Notes: generated from the sequence alone by a model not told the origin. A DNA stretch of 64,000 nucleotides from Sphingobacterium thalpophilum (GCF_901482695.1 NZ_LR590484.1:3410001-3474000); one strand, 5' to 3'; positions 1 through 8,292 are shown, counted from the first letter of the stretch. Numbers and translations: made by a program.

Positions 1-1
1 C

Positions 2-610
2 AGCCGCTTTTATGCGACCATATTCTATAATGGTGCGCCCTGGCTAAACCGCGCGGTGCAGACCTTTGAGGGCGGTGCAGACAAACCGGGGGGCTCCAAG
101 CAGCAGACCAAGACGGGATACTACCTGCGCAAGTTTATGGGTAGCTTCGAAACCCTCAATAACTACAGCAACGTCAACCACGACTTTATCCTATTCCGCT
201 ATGCGGAGGTGCTGCTCAATTATGCCGAAGCGCGCAACGAGCGGCTCGACAGGCCGGATGCCGCGGTGTACAGTGCCGTGGAGCAGCTGCGGCAGCGGGC
301 CGGACTCAGCCCGTATCTGCTGCCGGCGGCACTGAGCAGGGAGCAGATGCGCGACATCATCCACAACGAACGCAGAAAGGAACTGGCCTTTGAGGAACAC
401 CGCTTTTATGATGTGCGCCGCTGGAAGACCGCAGAGACGGACTTCAATGCCCAGCTGCATGCCATGCGGATCTACCAGACAGGGACGGGCACTATCCGGC
501 AGCCGGTACCGCTGCTGAAAATGGTCTTTGACAAAAAGATGTACCTGGCGCCGATTCCGTTCTATGAGGTCATCAAAAATCCGAAAATGATACAGAATCC
601 CGGTTGGTAG
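2..610 (+). CDS. SusD/RagB-family nutrient-binding outer membrane lipoprotein, 3' part only
   Basis: The reading frame is open from base 2, so the window holds only the last 202 residues; signal peptide, lipobox and most of the helical core lie upstream. Visible SusD hallmarks are the RFYATIFYNG stretch near the edge, the helix LFRYAEVLLNYAEARNE, the segment ERRKELAFEEHRFYDVRRWK, and the terminal IPFYEVIKNPKMIQNPGW. SusD proteins are cell-surface lipoproteins that form a lid on a SusC channel and bind glycan or other ligand. A SusC gene follows 29 bases later on the same strand, so the two are surely co-transcribed. The order SusD then SusC is the reverse of the usual one. The ligand cannot be read from this fragment. 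Confidence 0.93.
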   Translation, partial: SRFYATIFYNGAPWLNRAVQTFEGGADKPGGSKQQTKTGYYLRKFMGSFETLNNYSNVNHDFILFRYAEVLLNYAEARNERLDRPDAAVYSAVEQLRQRAGLSPYLLPAALSREQMRDIIHNERRKELAFEEHRFYDVRRWKTAETDFNAQLHAMRIYQTGTGTIRQPVPLLKMVFDKKMYLAPIPFYEVIKNPKMIQNPGW

Positions 611-639
611 CCGGTGCATCAAAAAAAAGGAAATCAGAC

Positions 640-3600
640 ATGAAAAAGAGCATCTATCTTTTAGTTGTAATGGTGCTATCACCATTCATCATATATGCAC
701 AGTCGGTCAGCGGGATCGTCAAAAACAGCACGGGCCCCCTGTCGGGGGTGTCGGTCAAGGAACAGGGGGGTGCTGCGACACAGACGGACCAGAACGGCCG
801 CTTCAAGCTGACGCTGTCGGCAGGCAGGGTGCTGCAGTTCAGCAGCGTCGGCTACAACACGCAGCAGCGGAAGGTCAGGCCCGGCGATAATATCGAAGTC
901 ATCATGCAGTCCAGCAGCCAGGATATCGACGAGGTGGTGGTCGTGGGCTTCGGCACCACAAAGAAGCTGACCAGCACGGGGGCCGTCAGTTCGGTCAAGG
1001 GTGCCGATATCCGGCAGATACCGACCTCCAGCGTGCAGAACGCCCTGACGGGCAGACTGCCGGGATTTGTGTCGGTGCAGCGCTCAGGGCAGCCCGGACG
1101 GGATGCCTCGGACTTCTTTATCCGTGGTGTCAGCTCCCTCAATTCCGAAGGCAATCAGCCGCTGATCATTGTCGATGATATTGAGTATACCTATGAACAG
1201 CTTTCGCAGATCAATGTCAACGAAATTGAGAGCATCTCCATCCTGAAGGACGCCTCCACAACTGCAGTTTTTGGGATCAAGGGAGCCAACGGCGTGCTGG
1301 TGGTCAAGACCCGGCGCGGCGAACTGGGGAGGCCCAAGATCAATGCACGGGTAGAGTCGGGACTGCAGAGTCCCGTGACCAAACTCAAATTTCTCAATGC
1401 CTACGAAAGTGCCCTGCTCTGGAATGAGGCCATCGCCAATACGGTAGGAGATAACTCCCATCAGCCTTTTACGGAAGAGGACCTGGCGCATTTCCGCAAT
1501 GGCGACGATAAGTATGGCCATCCGGATGTCAACTGGTACGAGCGTATTTTTAAGCCTTCCAGCCAGCAGTACAATACCAACATCGATATCACCGGTGGCG
1601 GTGAAGCGGTCAAGTACTTTGTGTCTGCAGGGGCCTTTTCGCAGAACGGTAACCTGTATCATTTTGAGAATGAGGGCGACAAGGTCAATAACAACTATTA
1701 CTACCGCCGCTTTAACCTGCGTTCCAACCTGGATGTGCAGGCCACTAAAACCTTGAAGCTGCGGCTGGACTTCCGGGCCAATTTTAACCGGATCAACTCC
1801 CCGCGGGCCGGAAATATCGTCGGCGAAGTGTTTAATTTCAACAAAATAAGACCCTGGTCGGCGCCTTTTCTGAATCCCGACGGCTCTTTCGCCTATGCCA
1901 GTGATACACAGGAACTGCTGCCGACGATCAATGCGCGGCTGGCCGCCTCGGGCTACAGCCTGGACCGGCGCAATGACCTCAACATCTTGTTTGGCGGTAC
2001 GCAGGAGCTCAATAGCTGGCTGCAGGGACTGTCTTTCTCGACACGTGTGGCCTATGCGAGCGTCGAGTCCAATGGCCGCGAGCAGGCCCGGGACGAAATC
2101 CCGGTGTACCGCTACGACCCCTCGACCAACGGTTATCTGTTAAAGGGCGGGGCGCCCTATGTACTCGGAAATTATACGCTGCGTGCCTATCAGGGCGATT
2201 ATAACAACCGTGTGAACGTGCAGGCTAATTTTAACTATGCGCGTTCATTCGGCGACCACAGCGTGACGGGGCTGCTGCTGTACAACCGTGAGTCGTACAA
2301 GACCAAGGGTGATCAGAAGACCAACTGGATCCCGCAGAATTTTGAGGGCTACACCTTCAGGGCGGGCTACAATTACAAAGAGAAGTTTTTGCTGGATGCC
2401 ACAGCAGCCTACAATGGTTCGGACCGTTTTCGGGGGGCACAGCGCTATGGGCTGTTTCCGGCCGTGTCGGCCGGCTATAACCTGGCCAAAGAAACATTCT
2501 TTAAGGATGCCTTCGACTTTGTGGAGCTGTTGAAGCTGCGGGCCTCGTACGGGCTCGTGGGTTCCGACAAGGTGATTGGTGACCGCTACCTCTATCAACA
2601 GGTATACAACCAGGGGGGCAGCTATTCTTTTGGCGAGACACACCAGCCTTCGCTGATTATCACCGAAGGGAATCTGGGAAATGATAACGTGACCTGGGAA
2701 AAGCAAAAGTCTTTTGATCTGGGGCTCGATATCAACCTCTGGAAAAATAAGTTCTCGTTGACCCTGGATTACTTCAACAATATCCGCTATGATCAGCTGG
2801 TGACCTCCCAGTCGCTGTTCCAGCATATCGGGGTGGGGGTATCCCCGGCCAATATTGCGCGTGTGCGCAACAGGGGGCTGGAGCTGGAGCTGAACGTCAA
2901 CAACAATATCGGGGCGTTTAATTACAATATCAAGGGGGTGCTGACCTACTTCAAGAATAAGATCCTGTTTCAGGATGAACCCGCACCGGCATTTCCCTGG
3001 CTCCGCCTGACCGGGCAGCAGATCAACCAGCCTCTGGGCTACCTGTATGACGGCTTTTATACCGAAGAGAATATGGCCGACAGCCCCAAGCCTTCGGGCG
3101 GTTATCAGGTGCAGCCGGGCGACCTCCGCTATAAGGATCTGAACGGCGATGGTATCATCGATGACTACGACCGGACGGTCATCGGCAGGCCCGATATTCC
3201 GAATACGAGTTTCGGCCTCACCCTGGGCGGCAGCTACAAGGGCTTTAGCTTCAACGTGCTGCTGCAGGGCACCACAGACTACAGCTTCAGCATCAGAGGC
3301 AGCGGTATCGAGCCGTTCCAGAGTCAGTTTCAGCCGATCCATCAGCAGCGGTGGACACCGGAGACCGCGGCGACAGCCAAGTTCCCGCGGCTGACCACCA
3401 ACCCCACGACCATCAACAGCCCCTCGACCTATATGTCGGATTTCTGGCTGATTGATGCCACTTATCTGCGGCTCAAAACCGTGGAGCTGGGCTATCAGCT
3501 GCCCAACAGGTGGCTGCCGTTTAAAATCAACAATGCACGTCTGTACCTCAGCGGGTATAACCTGCTGACCTGGACCAACTATTCGCTGTACCAGCAGGAT

Positions 3601-3681
3601 CCGGAGGTGACGGCCAACAGTGCCGGCGACGCCTACCAGAACCAGCGCGTTGTGAATCTGGGGATCCAGATCGGCCTGTAG
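640..3681 (+). CDS. SusC/RagA-family TonB-dependent outer membrane transporter
   Basis: A 1013-residue receptor. I chose ATG 640 because it follows an A/G-rich leader and begins a clear signal peptide (MKKSIYLLVV, ending near IIYAQ at residue 21); the frame stays open to base 604, inside the preceding susD. Residues about 22-92 form the carboxypeptidase-regulatory-like domain, followed by DIDEVVVVGFG (about 95-105), the SusC plug junction, then the plug (IRGVSSLNSEG, SILKDASTTAVFGIKGANGV) and a beta-barrel ending in QIGL. Family role: energised import of ligand captured by the partner SusD, using TonB-ExbBD. No STN domain, so it is not of the FecR-signalling type. No glycan-active enzyme follows; a convergent methyltransferase gene is next. 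Substrate unknown. Confidence 0.95.
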   Translation: MKKSIYLLVVMVLSPFIIYAQSVSGIVKNSTGPLSGVSVKEQGGAATQTDQNGRFKLTLSAGRVLQFSSVGYNTQQRKVRPGDNIEVIMQSSSQDIDEVVVVGFGTTKKLTSTGAVSSVKGADIRQIPTSSVQNALTGRLPGFVSVQRSGQPGRDASDFFIRGVSSLNSEGNQPLIIVDDIEYTYEQLSQINVNEIESISILKDASTTAVFGIKGANGVLVVKTRRGELGRPKINARVESGLQSPVTKLKFLNAYESALLWNEAIANTVGDNSHQPFTEEDLAHFRNGDDKYGHPDVNWYERIFKPSSQQYNTNIDITGGGEAVKYFVSAGAFSQNGNLYHFENEGDKVNNNYYYRRFNLRSNLDVQATKTLKLRLDFRANFNRINSPRAGNIVGEVFNFNKIRPWSAPFLNPDGSFAYASDTQELLPTINARLAASGYSLDRRNDLNILFGGTQELNSWLQGLSFSTRVAYASVESNGREQARDEIPVYRYDPSTNGYLLKGGAPYVLGNYTLRAYQGDYNNRVNVQANFNYARSFGDHSVTGLLLYNRESYKTKGDQKTNWIPQNFEGYTFRAGYNYKEKFLLDATAAYNGSDRFRGAQRYGLFPAVSAGYNLAKETFFKDAFDFVELLKLRASYGLVGSDKVIGDRYLYQQVYNQGGSYSFGETHQPSLIITEGNLGNDNVTWEKQKSFDLGLDINLWKNKFSLTLDYFNNIRYDQLVTSQSLFQHIGVGVSPANIARVRNRGLELELNVNNNIGAFNYNIKGVLTYFKNKILFQDEPAPAFPWLRLTGQQINQPLGYLYDGFYTEENMADSPKPSGGYQVQPGDLRYKDLNGDGIIDDYDRTVIGRPDIPNTSFGLTLGGSYKGFSFNVLLQGTTDYSFSIRGSGIEPFQSQFQPIHQQRWTPETAATAKFPRLTTNPTTINSPSTYMSDFWLIDATYLRLKTVELGYQLPNRWLPFKINNARLYLSGYNLLTWTNYSLYQQDPEVTANSAGDAYQNQRVVNLGIQIGL

Positions 3682-3726
3682 GCTAGATGCACATTGGTGT
3701 TGCGCGAGCATCAGGCAGCAAGCAGA

Positions 3727-3766
3727 GCGGCCTACCTCCGGAGTATATTTCCGGAAGGTAGGCCGC
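3727..3766. terminator. Long stem-loop between convergent genes
   Basis: Arms 3727-3742 and 3750-3766 pair over about 16 bases with a single bulged base. The hairpin sits between the end of susC (3681) and the end of the minus-strand methyltransferase gene (3807). Neither strand shows a T-tract after the stem, so it is not a textbook intrinsic terminator. A 3' end stabiliser or weak bidirectional terminator is the likely role. Confidence 0.5.
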
Positions 3767-3806
3767 TGTATGTAAAGGCTGCTGGTCAGCCATTGGGGCG
3801 GGGGAC

Positions 3807-4631
3807 TTATCTCAGTCCCAGCTGCCAGGTTTCCTGGACTTTGCCCCGGCTTTTGAGGAGCTCCAGCTGTTCGCCCGTGGCCGCCGCCAGTAGCTTGGGC
3901 AGGCTACTGTACTTGTCAAATTCGGGTGGGTACTTTTCGAGTACCCGGAAGCCCTGATCGTAAAAGAACTGCCCGGCATGGTCGAAAGACTCGAAGTAGT
4001 TGGCGTGCACGTTGTTTTTCCGGAAGAAATCGTTCCATCGTCCGTCTCTGTCGCTGCCCACGGCCTGGGTCTCATGCCGGATATAAATATCGGCGGTGGT
4101 CCAGGTGCCGCCCTGCCGCTCAAGCAGCCTGCGGATATGCTGCAGGATCTGTTTTTTGGCCGCGTCGTCGAAATACAGCAGCAGCCCCTCATTGATGATG
4201 GCGAGTTCGCTGCTGCTCTCCGGATAGCTTTCGGCGTGCAGCACGTCGAGCGGCTGTAACTGCAGGTTTTGCGGGACAGCCTGCTGCATGGTACGCAGCA
4301 TTTCACTCTTCTGGCTGATGATGGCCGGCAGGTCCGTGTCGATGTAGCTGGCATCGGGGTGCTTGCGGGCGTAGTCCAGACCGCGCAACGAGAAGCCCGC
4401 GGAGAGCTCGAGTACAGTAGGTGCTGCGGTCTTTTCCAGAAAATAATCCAGGGAGCGGTACCGCATTTCGAAGTGCAGCACGCTGGCCCAGAAACCAAAA
4501 TCCTGTTGCGGAGCGGCAGGGCTTTCGATGCCGAAATGGGCAGCTACCTCTTCCGCAAAGGGAATGGAGCCTGCGGCCGCTTTGAAAGCCAGCAAGGCGC
4601 TGGCGGTATCTGTTACGTGTTTTAATCGCAT
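3807..4631 (-). CDS. Class I SAM-dependent methyltransferase, leucine-carboxyl-methyltransferase-like
   Basis: 274 residues from the ATG at 4631; an in-frame ATG at 4652 would add seven residues (MQKKHTI) and cannot be excluded. Motif I is LELSAGFSLRG (about 74-84), followed by an acidic strand YIDTDLPAI (about 96-104) that would hold the SAM ribose, and GLLLYFDDAAKKQIL, which matches the post-motif region of LCM-type (PPM1-like) methyltransferases. This family methylates carboxylates or small molecules; the substrate here is unknown. No signal peptide, so cytoplasmic. It lies 62 bases downstream of a minus-strand AraC-type regulator and is probably transcribed with it, which suggests the regulator controls it or responds to the same signal. 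Confidence 0.75.
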   Translation of the reverse strand: MRLKHVTDTASALLAFKAAAGSIPFAEEVAAHFGIESPAAPQQDFGFWASVLHFEMRYRSLDYFLEKTAAPTVLELSAGFSLRGLDYARKHPDASYIDTDLPAIISQKSEMLRTMQQAVPQNLQLQPLDVLHAESYPESSSELAIINEGLLLYFDDAAKKQILQHIRRLLERQGGTWTTADIYIRHETQAVGSDRDGRWNDFFRKNNVHANYFESFDHAGQFFYDQGFRVLEKYPPEFDKYSSLPKLLAAATGEQLELLKSRGKVQETWQLGLR

Positions 4632-4693
4632 GATTGTGTGTTTTTTTTGCAAAGTAACAGCACTCCGGGATGGGAAAATAGGAAAAAGTAGAC

Positions 4694-5491
4694 CTACCGT
4701 TTTTTGTTGAAGGCATTGCCCAGCTGGTTGGGGGCGAGCATAAACTGCCGGGGCCGCTGTGCGAATACCTTGCGGAAGTCTTGCAGGAAGTGGGATTCGT
4801 CATAGTAAAGGTCATACAGATGGTCTTTGTTTTCCCTTTGCTGATCACGGATATAGAGGTTGTACATCGCCTGCAGGCGCACGATGGAAGCATATTCTTT
4901 CGGTGTCAGGCCGACCTGCTCCTTGAACAGCTTATTGAGATGCCGCTGCGAGCCGGGAATATTTTCGAAGACTTCCCGGATGCGGATATTGCCCTGATGC
5001 TGGTCGATGGCATCCACTGCGCTGATGACGCGCCCATCGGCTGCAAACTGTATCCGCTCGGCCAGCAGCTGCAGCAGCGAACCGATACTGTCCGCAGGCA
5101 CACCAGTGCAGGAGTCCAGTACCATGCTGCCGTCCTGCTTCAGGCGGGAGATGGACGCTACCCTGTTGACCAATGTGGGCATGGCAGCACCTGCGATGGC
5201 ATAATAGCCATAGGGCCTGAAGGTGATGCCGATGGAGCTGACCGGGGCAGAACCGCGGAGCACAATATTTTTGTTGTGAGGGCCCACCAGATGCAGGTCG
5301 TACAGCGGATGATGAAACACCGTGTCGTCCACGACATGCTCGTAAGTACCTTGATAGTTCCACAGCAGTACGCATTTACCGGTCGGGATCACCAGGGCCT
5401 GCTCGCGCTCGGGGAGCTGCTCCGGGCTTTCGAACGACCAGATGGACTCGATCAATGGAGATAAACTGTCAGGTACGGGATAATACTGCAT
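4694..5491 (-). CDS. AraC-family transcriptional regulator (DUF6597-like N-terminal domain)
   Basis: 265 residues. The N-terminal part (MQYYPVPDSLSPLIESIWSF, then LVIPTGKCVLLWNYQG and GITFRPYGYYAI) matches the small cupin-like sensor domain often called DUF6597 in Bacteroidota AraC proteins. The C-terminal part carries two helix-turn-helix motifs: IREVFENIPGSQRHLNKLFKE, where QRHLNKLF is the first recognition helix, and the segment DESHFLQDFRKVF, followed by the typical ending PRQFM. On the minus strand GATATTTG at 5510-5517 is one base off the TAnnTTTG element, which would give a very short leader. It probably regulates itself and the downstream methyltransferase gene. The effector is unknown. 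Confidence 0.88.
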   Translation of the reverse strand: MQYYPVPDSLSPLIESIWSFESPEQLPEREQALVIPTGKCVLLWNYQGTYEHVVDDTVFHHPLYDLHLVGPHNKNIVLRGSAPVSSIGITFRPYGYYAIAGAAMPTLVNRVASISRLKQDGSMVLDSCTGVPADSIGSLLQLLAERIQFAADGRVISAVDAIDQHQGNIRIREVFENIPGSQRHLNKLFKEQVGLTPKEYASIVRLQAMYNLYIRDQQRENKDHLYDLYYDESHFLQDFRKVFAQRPRQFMLAPNQLGNAFNKKR

Positions 5492-5603
5492 GCCGGCATG
5501 TAAAAAAGCAAATATCGGAACAATGGGTCAGTCGCGCAACAGGGGCTTCGTGAATTCTGATAGCGGTAAGTTAACTTATTTTTTTTTCAAACTTTTTGTG
5601 TAC

Positions 5604-5667
5604 GGGAGATGTTCAGACCGTAGCAATCATCCCCGACAGGGGCTCTCATAAAATTAGGTAAAATGAC
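5604..5667 (+). other. Structured non-coding stretch upstream of an orphan terminator
   Basis: The 301-base gap between the AraC start (5491) and the next plus-strand gene holds no convincing reading frame. GGG-a-GATG (5604-5611) can pair with CATCCCC (5628-5634), while CCCC (5631-5634) can instead pair with GGGG (5639-5642) across a GACA loop. The two pairings exclude each other, as in leader switches. The segment runs straight into a plus-strand intrinsic terminator at 5668-5703. It could be a small RNA or a leader. It resembles no RNA family I can name with confidence. Confidence 0.3.
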
Positions 5668-5703
5668 AGCACGCCAGTTTCCCAGACTGGCGTGCTATTT
5701 TTG
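5668..5703 (+). terminator. Intrinsic terminator with no upstream plus-strand gene
   Basis: Perfect 11-base arms AGCACGCCAGT (5668-5678) and ACTGGCGTGCT (5686-5696) around a 7-base loop, followed by ATTTTTG. The T-tract points to termination on the plus strand, yet the gene upstream is on the minus strand and divergent. The nearest plus-strand coding sequence upstream ends at 3681. Confidence 0.72.
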
Positions 5704-5781
5704 TTGCGCCCGTGTCACCCGGTTATTGGGCACAAACCGCGTTCGCTCAGCATGTCCTGCTGCGGGTGTTGCCGAAATCTT

Positions 5782-5789
5782 TATCTTTG
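5782..5789 (+). promoter_or_regulatory. Bacteroidota -7 promoter element TATCTTTG
   Basis: Exact match to TAnnTTTG. No TTG was found at the usual -33 distance. Transcription would begin near 5795, just after the first possible start codon (ATG 5793), which favours the in-frame ATG at 5811 for the gene that follows. Confidence 0.55.
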
Positions 5790-5810
5790 TGCATGTCCGA
5801 AAACAAAATA

Positions 5811-6080
5811 ATGTCCAATGCCAATTTGAGCTTGATTGCGACAGGTGCGCATATCGTTATGGCCATTGTGCTTTTTACCTATCAGGAGAAGCTGTATGTT
5901 AACGACCTTGAGGGGGCGGTTATCACCCTGTTGTTCGTGTTGGTGATCCTGGCTCTTGCCCTGGCCATCAATTCGAGAAAGACGACGTTGGGTCTGTTGC
6001 TGCTCTTTCTGAATGCGCTTTACCTGCCGGTTTGCCTCCTGCTGCTCTATATTGGGCTGACTTTCACCTTTAGGGTATAA
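5811..6080 (+). CDS. Small integral membrane protein, function unknown
   Basis: 89 residues from ATG 5811. ATG 5793 is in frame (adding MSENKI), but it would precede the transcription start predicted from the promoter box at 5782-5789. The protein is almost wholly hydrophobic: LSLIATGAHIVMAIVLFTY, then AVITLLFVLVILALALAI, then TLGLLLLFLNALYLPVCLLL, giving three likely membrane helices with the short polar link NSRKTT after the second. I do not recognise a family. It has its own promoter and sits between a terminator and an AraC gene 174 bases downstream, so it is probably monocistronic. Confidence 0.6.
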   Translation: MSNANLSLIATGAHIVMAIVLFTYQEKLYVNDLEGAVITLLFVLVILALALAINSRKTTLGLLLLFLNALYLPVCLLLLYIGLTFTFRV

Positions 6081-6254
6081 CTGCCTTGCGGGTATCTGCT
6101 TAACTGAGGCGAATCATAATCTGCTGCGACCAGCATACGACGGCCCGATCTGCACTATGTTAATGAAAGGCTGACATTGGCAAAAGTCGCGGGCAAAATA
6201 GGGTTAAGATTGGATTTAGGCAGATTTTTTATAAATTGAGCGTACCAAACAACG

Positions 6255-7079
6255 ATGGCCAACAGCAGTTCAACATATCAGGATGTGCGATTGCCGGTTC
6301 CGGAAGAATTTTCGGACGTCTTTTCGCATTTTTACTTCGCCGCCAATCGCAGCACGGAGCCCGTGACCAAAACATTGATGCCCTCTTTTCAGTCGATAAT
6401 GGTCTTTAATTTTGGCAGCAGGGCCGTCCTGCATACCCGGCAGGGGACGGCGGCCGAAATGCACAGGTGTATTGTGCTGGGGCCGGTAAAGACGGCATTT
6501 GACTATACGCTGCCGCCCGGATCAGAGATTCTGGTTGTCAATTTTAAGGCTGACGCCTTTTTCCGCTTTTTCGGACAGGCCCGCCTGTCGGACCATCTGC
6601 CGGCAGATCCCAACGATGCCTTGGCAGACGACTGCTTCGCCCGCCTATGGCATCAGCTGGATCCGATGTCTGCCGTAGCCGATCGTGTAGGTGGCATCCT
6701 GGACTTCTGCAGGCCGTATCTGAAGCCGCAGGATGGTGCTTCATCCCTGCTGTCGGGATTCGAATCGGACTCCCAAAGCGTCATCAAGTCCGTCGCCGGC
6801 AGCATCGGACAGACGGAGCGCAACGTGCAGCTGATGCACAAAAAGTACTTTGGCTACAGCGCCAAGGAACGTGGCCGCTACGAGCGCTTTATCAAAGCGG
6901 TGGGCCTGCTGCAACAGCTTGCCTCCAGTGGCGATAAAGTGGACTGGTTTGAAATCATTGGCGCCTGCGGCTACTACGACCAGAGCCAGCTGATCCACGA
7001 CTTCCGGCATTTTATGAACCTCTCCCCTAAAAAATACCTACGGTTGCAGACGGATATCTGCCGGGCCACGGCCGACTAA
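6255..7079 (+). CDS. AraC-family transcriptional regulator
   Basis: 274 residues. The N-terminal half (YQDVRLPVPEEFSDVFSHFY, LMPSFQSIMVFNFGSRAVL, CIVLGPVKTAF) is the same cupin-like sensor class as other Bacteroidota AraC proteins with DUF6597-type N-termini. The C-terminal half has a first helix-turn-helix region (SVAGSIGQTERNVQLMHKKY) and a second one (IIGACGYYDQSQLIHDFRHF) followed by MNLSPKKYL, the typical AraC ending. The quinone-reductase-like gene begins 77 bases downstream behind its own promoter box, which makes it the most likely target. Such pairs often respond to electrophiles or quinones, but nothing in the sequence identifies the effector. Confidence 0.88.
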   Translation: MANSSSTYQDVRLPVPEEFSDVFSHFYFAANRSTEPVTKTLMPSFQSIMVFNFGSRAVLHTRQGTAAEMHRCIVLGPVKTAFDYTLPPGSEILVVNFKADAFFRFFGQARLSDHLPADPNDALADDCFARLWHQLDPMSAVADRVGGILDFCRPYLKPQDGASSLLSGFESDSQSVIKSVAGSIGQTERNVQLMHKKYFGYSAKERGRYERFIKAVGLLQQLASSGDKVDWFEIIGACGYYDQSQLIHDFRHFMNLSPKKYLRLQTDICRATAD

Positions 7080-7119
7080 GCTTTTCGTTTTCTTACAATT
7101 TTTCGGATCCGCCTTCCAC

Positions 7120-7127
7120 TACTTTTG
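7120..7127 (+). promoter_or_regulatory. Bacteroidota -7 promoter element TACTTTTG
   Basis: Exact TAnnTTTG match 30 bases before the start codon of the flavodoxin-fold oxidoreductase gene. It predicts a transcription start near 7133 and an A-rich leader of about 24 bases. No clear -33 element is visible. Confidence 0.6.
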
Positions 7128-7156
7128 TTTTAGTCATTCAAATAAAACAAAAGAAT

Positions 7157-7747
7157 ATGAAACATCTGATTATTTATGCACATCCCAACCCGGAAAGCCT
7201 CAACCATCAGTTTAGACAGACAGCCGAAGCGGCGCTGCGCATGCAGGGACACGAGGTTGTCGTCCGCGATCTGTATGCATTGAATTTTAATCCGGTACTT
7301 TCGCTGGAGGATATGCAGGGGCAGCGGCAGGGCCGGGTGGCCGATGAGGTCCGGCAGGAGCAGGCATATATCTCCTGGGCAGATACGCTGACTTTTGTTT
7401 ACCCGATCTGGTGGACGGGTATGCCGGCGATCATGAAGGGTTATATCGACCGCGTGTTTAGTTATGGCTTTGCGTACCGCTACGATCAGGGTGTGCAAAA
7501 GGGGCTGCTGAGCGGCAAGTCGGTATATATCATCAATTCCCATGGCAAGTCGAAGTCCGAATACGGGGAGATCGGTATGGACCGGGCGCTCCGGCTGACC
7601 TCGGATCGGGGGATCTATGCCTACTGTGGTCTGGAGATCAAACAGCATTTCTTCTTTGATGGGGCGGACCGCCCTGCGGCAGCGAGTGTCGAAACTTGGC
7701 TGCAGGAAATCGCTGGGGTTTATGCAATCCAGGAAGCATTTTTGTAG
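7157..7747 (+). CDS. NAD(P)H-dependent flavin oxidoreductase / quinone reductase (flavodoxin-like fold)
   Basis: 196 residues, the usual length for the NQO1/MdaB/KefF-ancillary family. The start MKHLIIYAHPNPESLNHQF supplies the first strand and the phosphate-binding loop for FMN or FAD. The diagnostic block is FVYPIWWTGMPAIMKGYIDR followed by VFSYGFAY, which lines the flavin site and the hydride-acceptor pocket. No signal peptide, so cytoplasmic. The family performs two-electron reduction of quinones, nitroaromatics or electrophiles with NAD(P)H. It follows an AraC gene on the same strand and has its own TAnnTTTG box, so induction by that regulator is a reasonable inference. Confidence 0.88.
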   Translation: MKHLIIYAHPNPESLNHQFRQTAEAALRMQGHEVVVRDLYALNFNPVLSLEDMQGQRQGRVADEVRQEQAYISWADTLTFVYPIWWTGMPAIMKGYIDRVFSYGFAYRYDQGVQKGLLSGKSVYIINSHGKSKSEYGEIGMDRALRLTSDRGIYAYCGLEIKQHFFFDGADRPAAASVETWLQEIAGVYAIQEAFL

Positions 7748-7805
7748 GACCTGACATTCGGTCAGGTTAGCAGTCCGTATTACATGTAGGCGATAAAACA
7801 AGGGC

Positions 7806-7818
7806 GGGGGGGGGGGGG
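7806..7818. repeat. Homopolymeric G tract (13 G)
   Basis: Thirteen consecutive G residues, interrupted on each side by a single C before further Gs. It lies between the oxidoreductase gene (ends 7747) and the small membrane-protein gene at 7903, about 50 bases upstream of a weak promoter-like TATCTTCA (near 7868). Tracts of this length are prone to slipped-strand mutation and to sequencing error. Confidence 0.9.
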
Positions 7819-7902
7819 CGGTACCGTAACGTGGAATATCCAATGGTGGATGCGAAAAAAAATCCCTATCTTCATCGAGGCTATAGGAGCCGCTGACTTT
7901 TT

Positions 7903-8181
7903 ATGAAAACCGATATGGAAACGAACGAAACGAATGCAAGGCCATTGGGCGAATTGTCCGATGCCGAATTGCTGGAAAAAAAGAAAAAATCCCTGCCCAA
8001 TAAGATTATCAATGCCTGTATCATTGGCTTCTGTTTTGGTGTGGCCGTCTACAGCGCCGTAAAAAACGGGCTTGGGTTAAGTACGATTGTGCCTCTGGTG
8101 TTAGCCTTGCTGGCTTATAAGTATCTGGGCAAAGATGAGCGGATGGTCGATGAAGAACTAAAAGCCAGAAATCTGAAATAA
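7903..8181 (+). CDS. Small two-helix membrane protein, function unknown
   Basis: 92 residues from ATG 7903; ATG 7915 is an equally possible start. The N-terminus is polar and charged (ETNETNARPLGELSDAELLEK), followed by a lysine-rich patch (KKKKSLPNK), then two predicted membrane helices: IINACIIGFCFGVAVYSAV and LSTIVPLVLALLAYKYLG. It ends in the charged tail DERMVDEELKARNLK. The arrangement suggests both ends in the cytoplasm. I cannot assign a family with confidence. A terminator 80 bases downstream closes the unit. The G13 tract lies upstream of its likely promoter. Confidence 0.65.
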   Translation: MKTDMETNETNARPLGELSDAELLEKKKKSLPNKIINACIIGFCFGVAVYSAVKNGLGLSTIVPLVLALLAYKYLGKDERMVDEELKARNLK

Positions 8182-8259
8182 TTTTTTTTTAAAAAATTAA
8201 AACTATTCGCTGTTAGCGGATGTCCTGAGGGTAGTCCATTTGAAAGTAATTTAGTTAAA

Positions 8260-8292
8260 GGTCGGGTTTCGCATGTTCACCCGGCCTTTTTT
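8260..8292 (+). terminator. Intrinsic terminator
   Basis: Arms GGTCGGGT (8260-8267) and ACCCGGCC (8279-8286) pair with one G-T wobble, followed by six Ts. It terminates the small membrane-protein gene ending at 8181. Confidence 0.72.

Noticed and set aside
2245..3711. Minus-strand 488-codon frame opposite susC
   Set aside because: Long antisense frames are common in such codon usage; no domain or promoter supports it.
5600..5660. SRP (4.5S) RNA in the gap upstream of 5668
   Set aside because: A TTCAGACC ... AGCAA pattern recalls the SRP core, but the GGAA tetraloop and its closing pairs are absent.
7130..7843. Minus-strand 237-codon frame opposite the quinone reductase gene
   Set aside because: It mirrors a well-supported plus-strand gene and has no recognisable domain or start signal.
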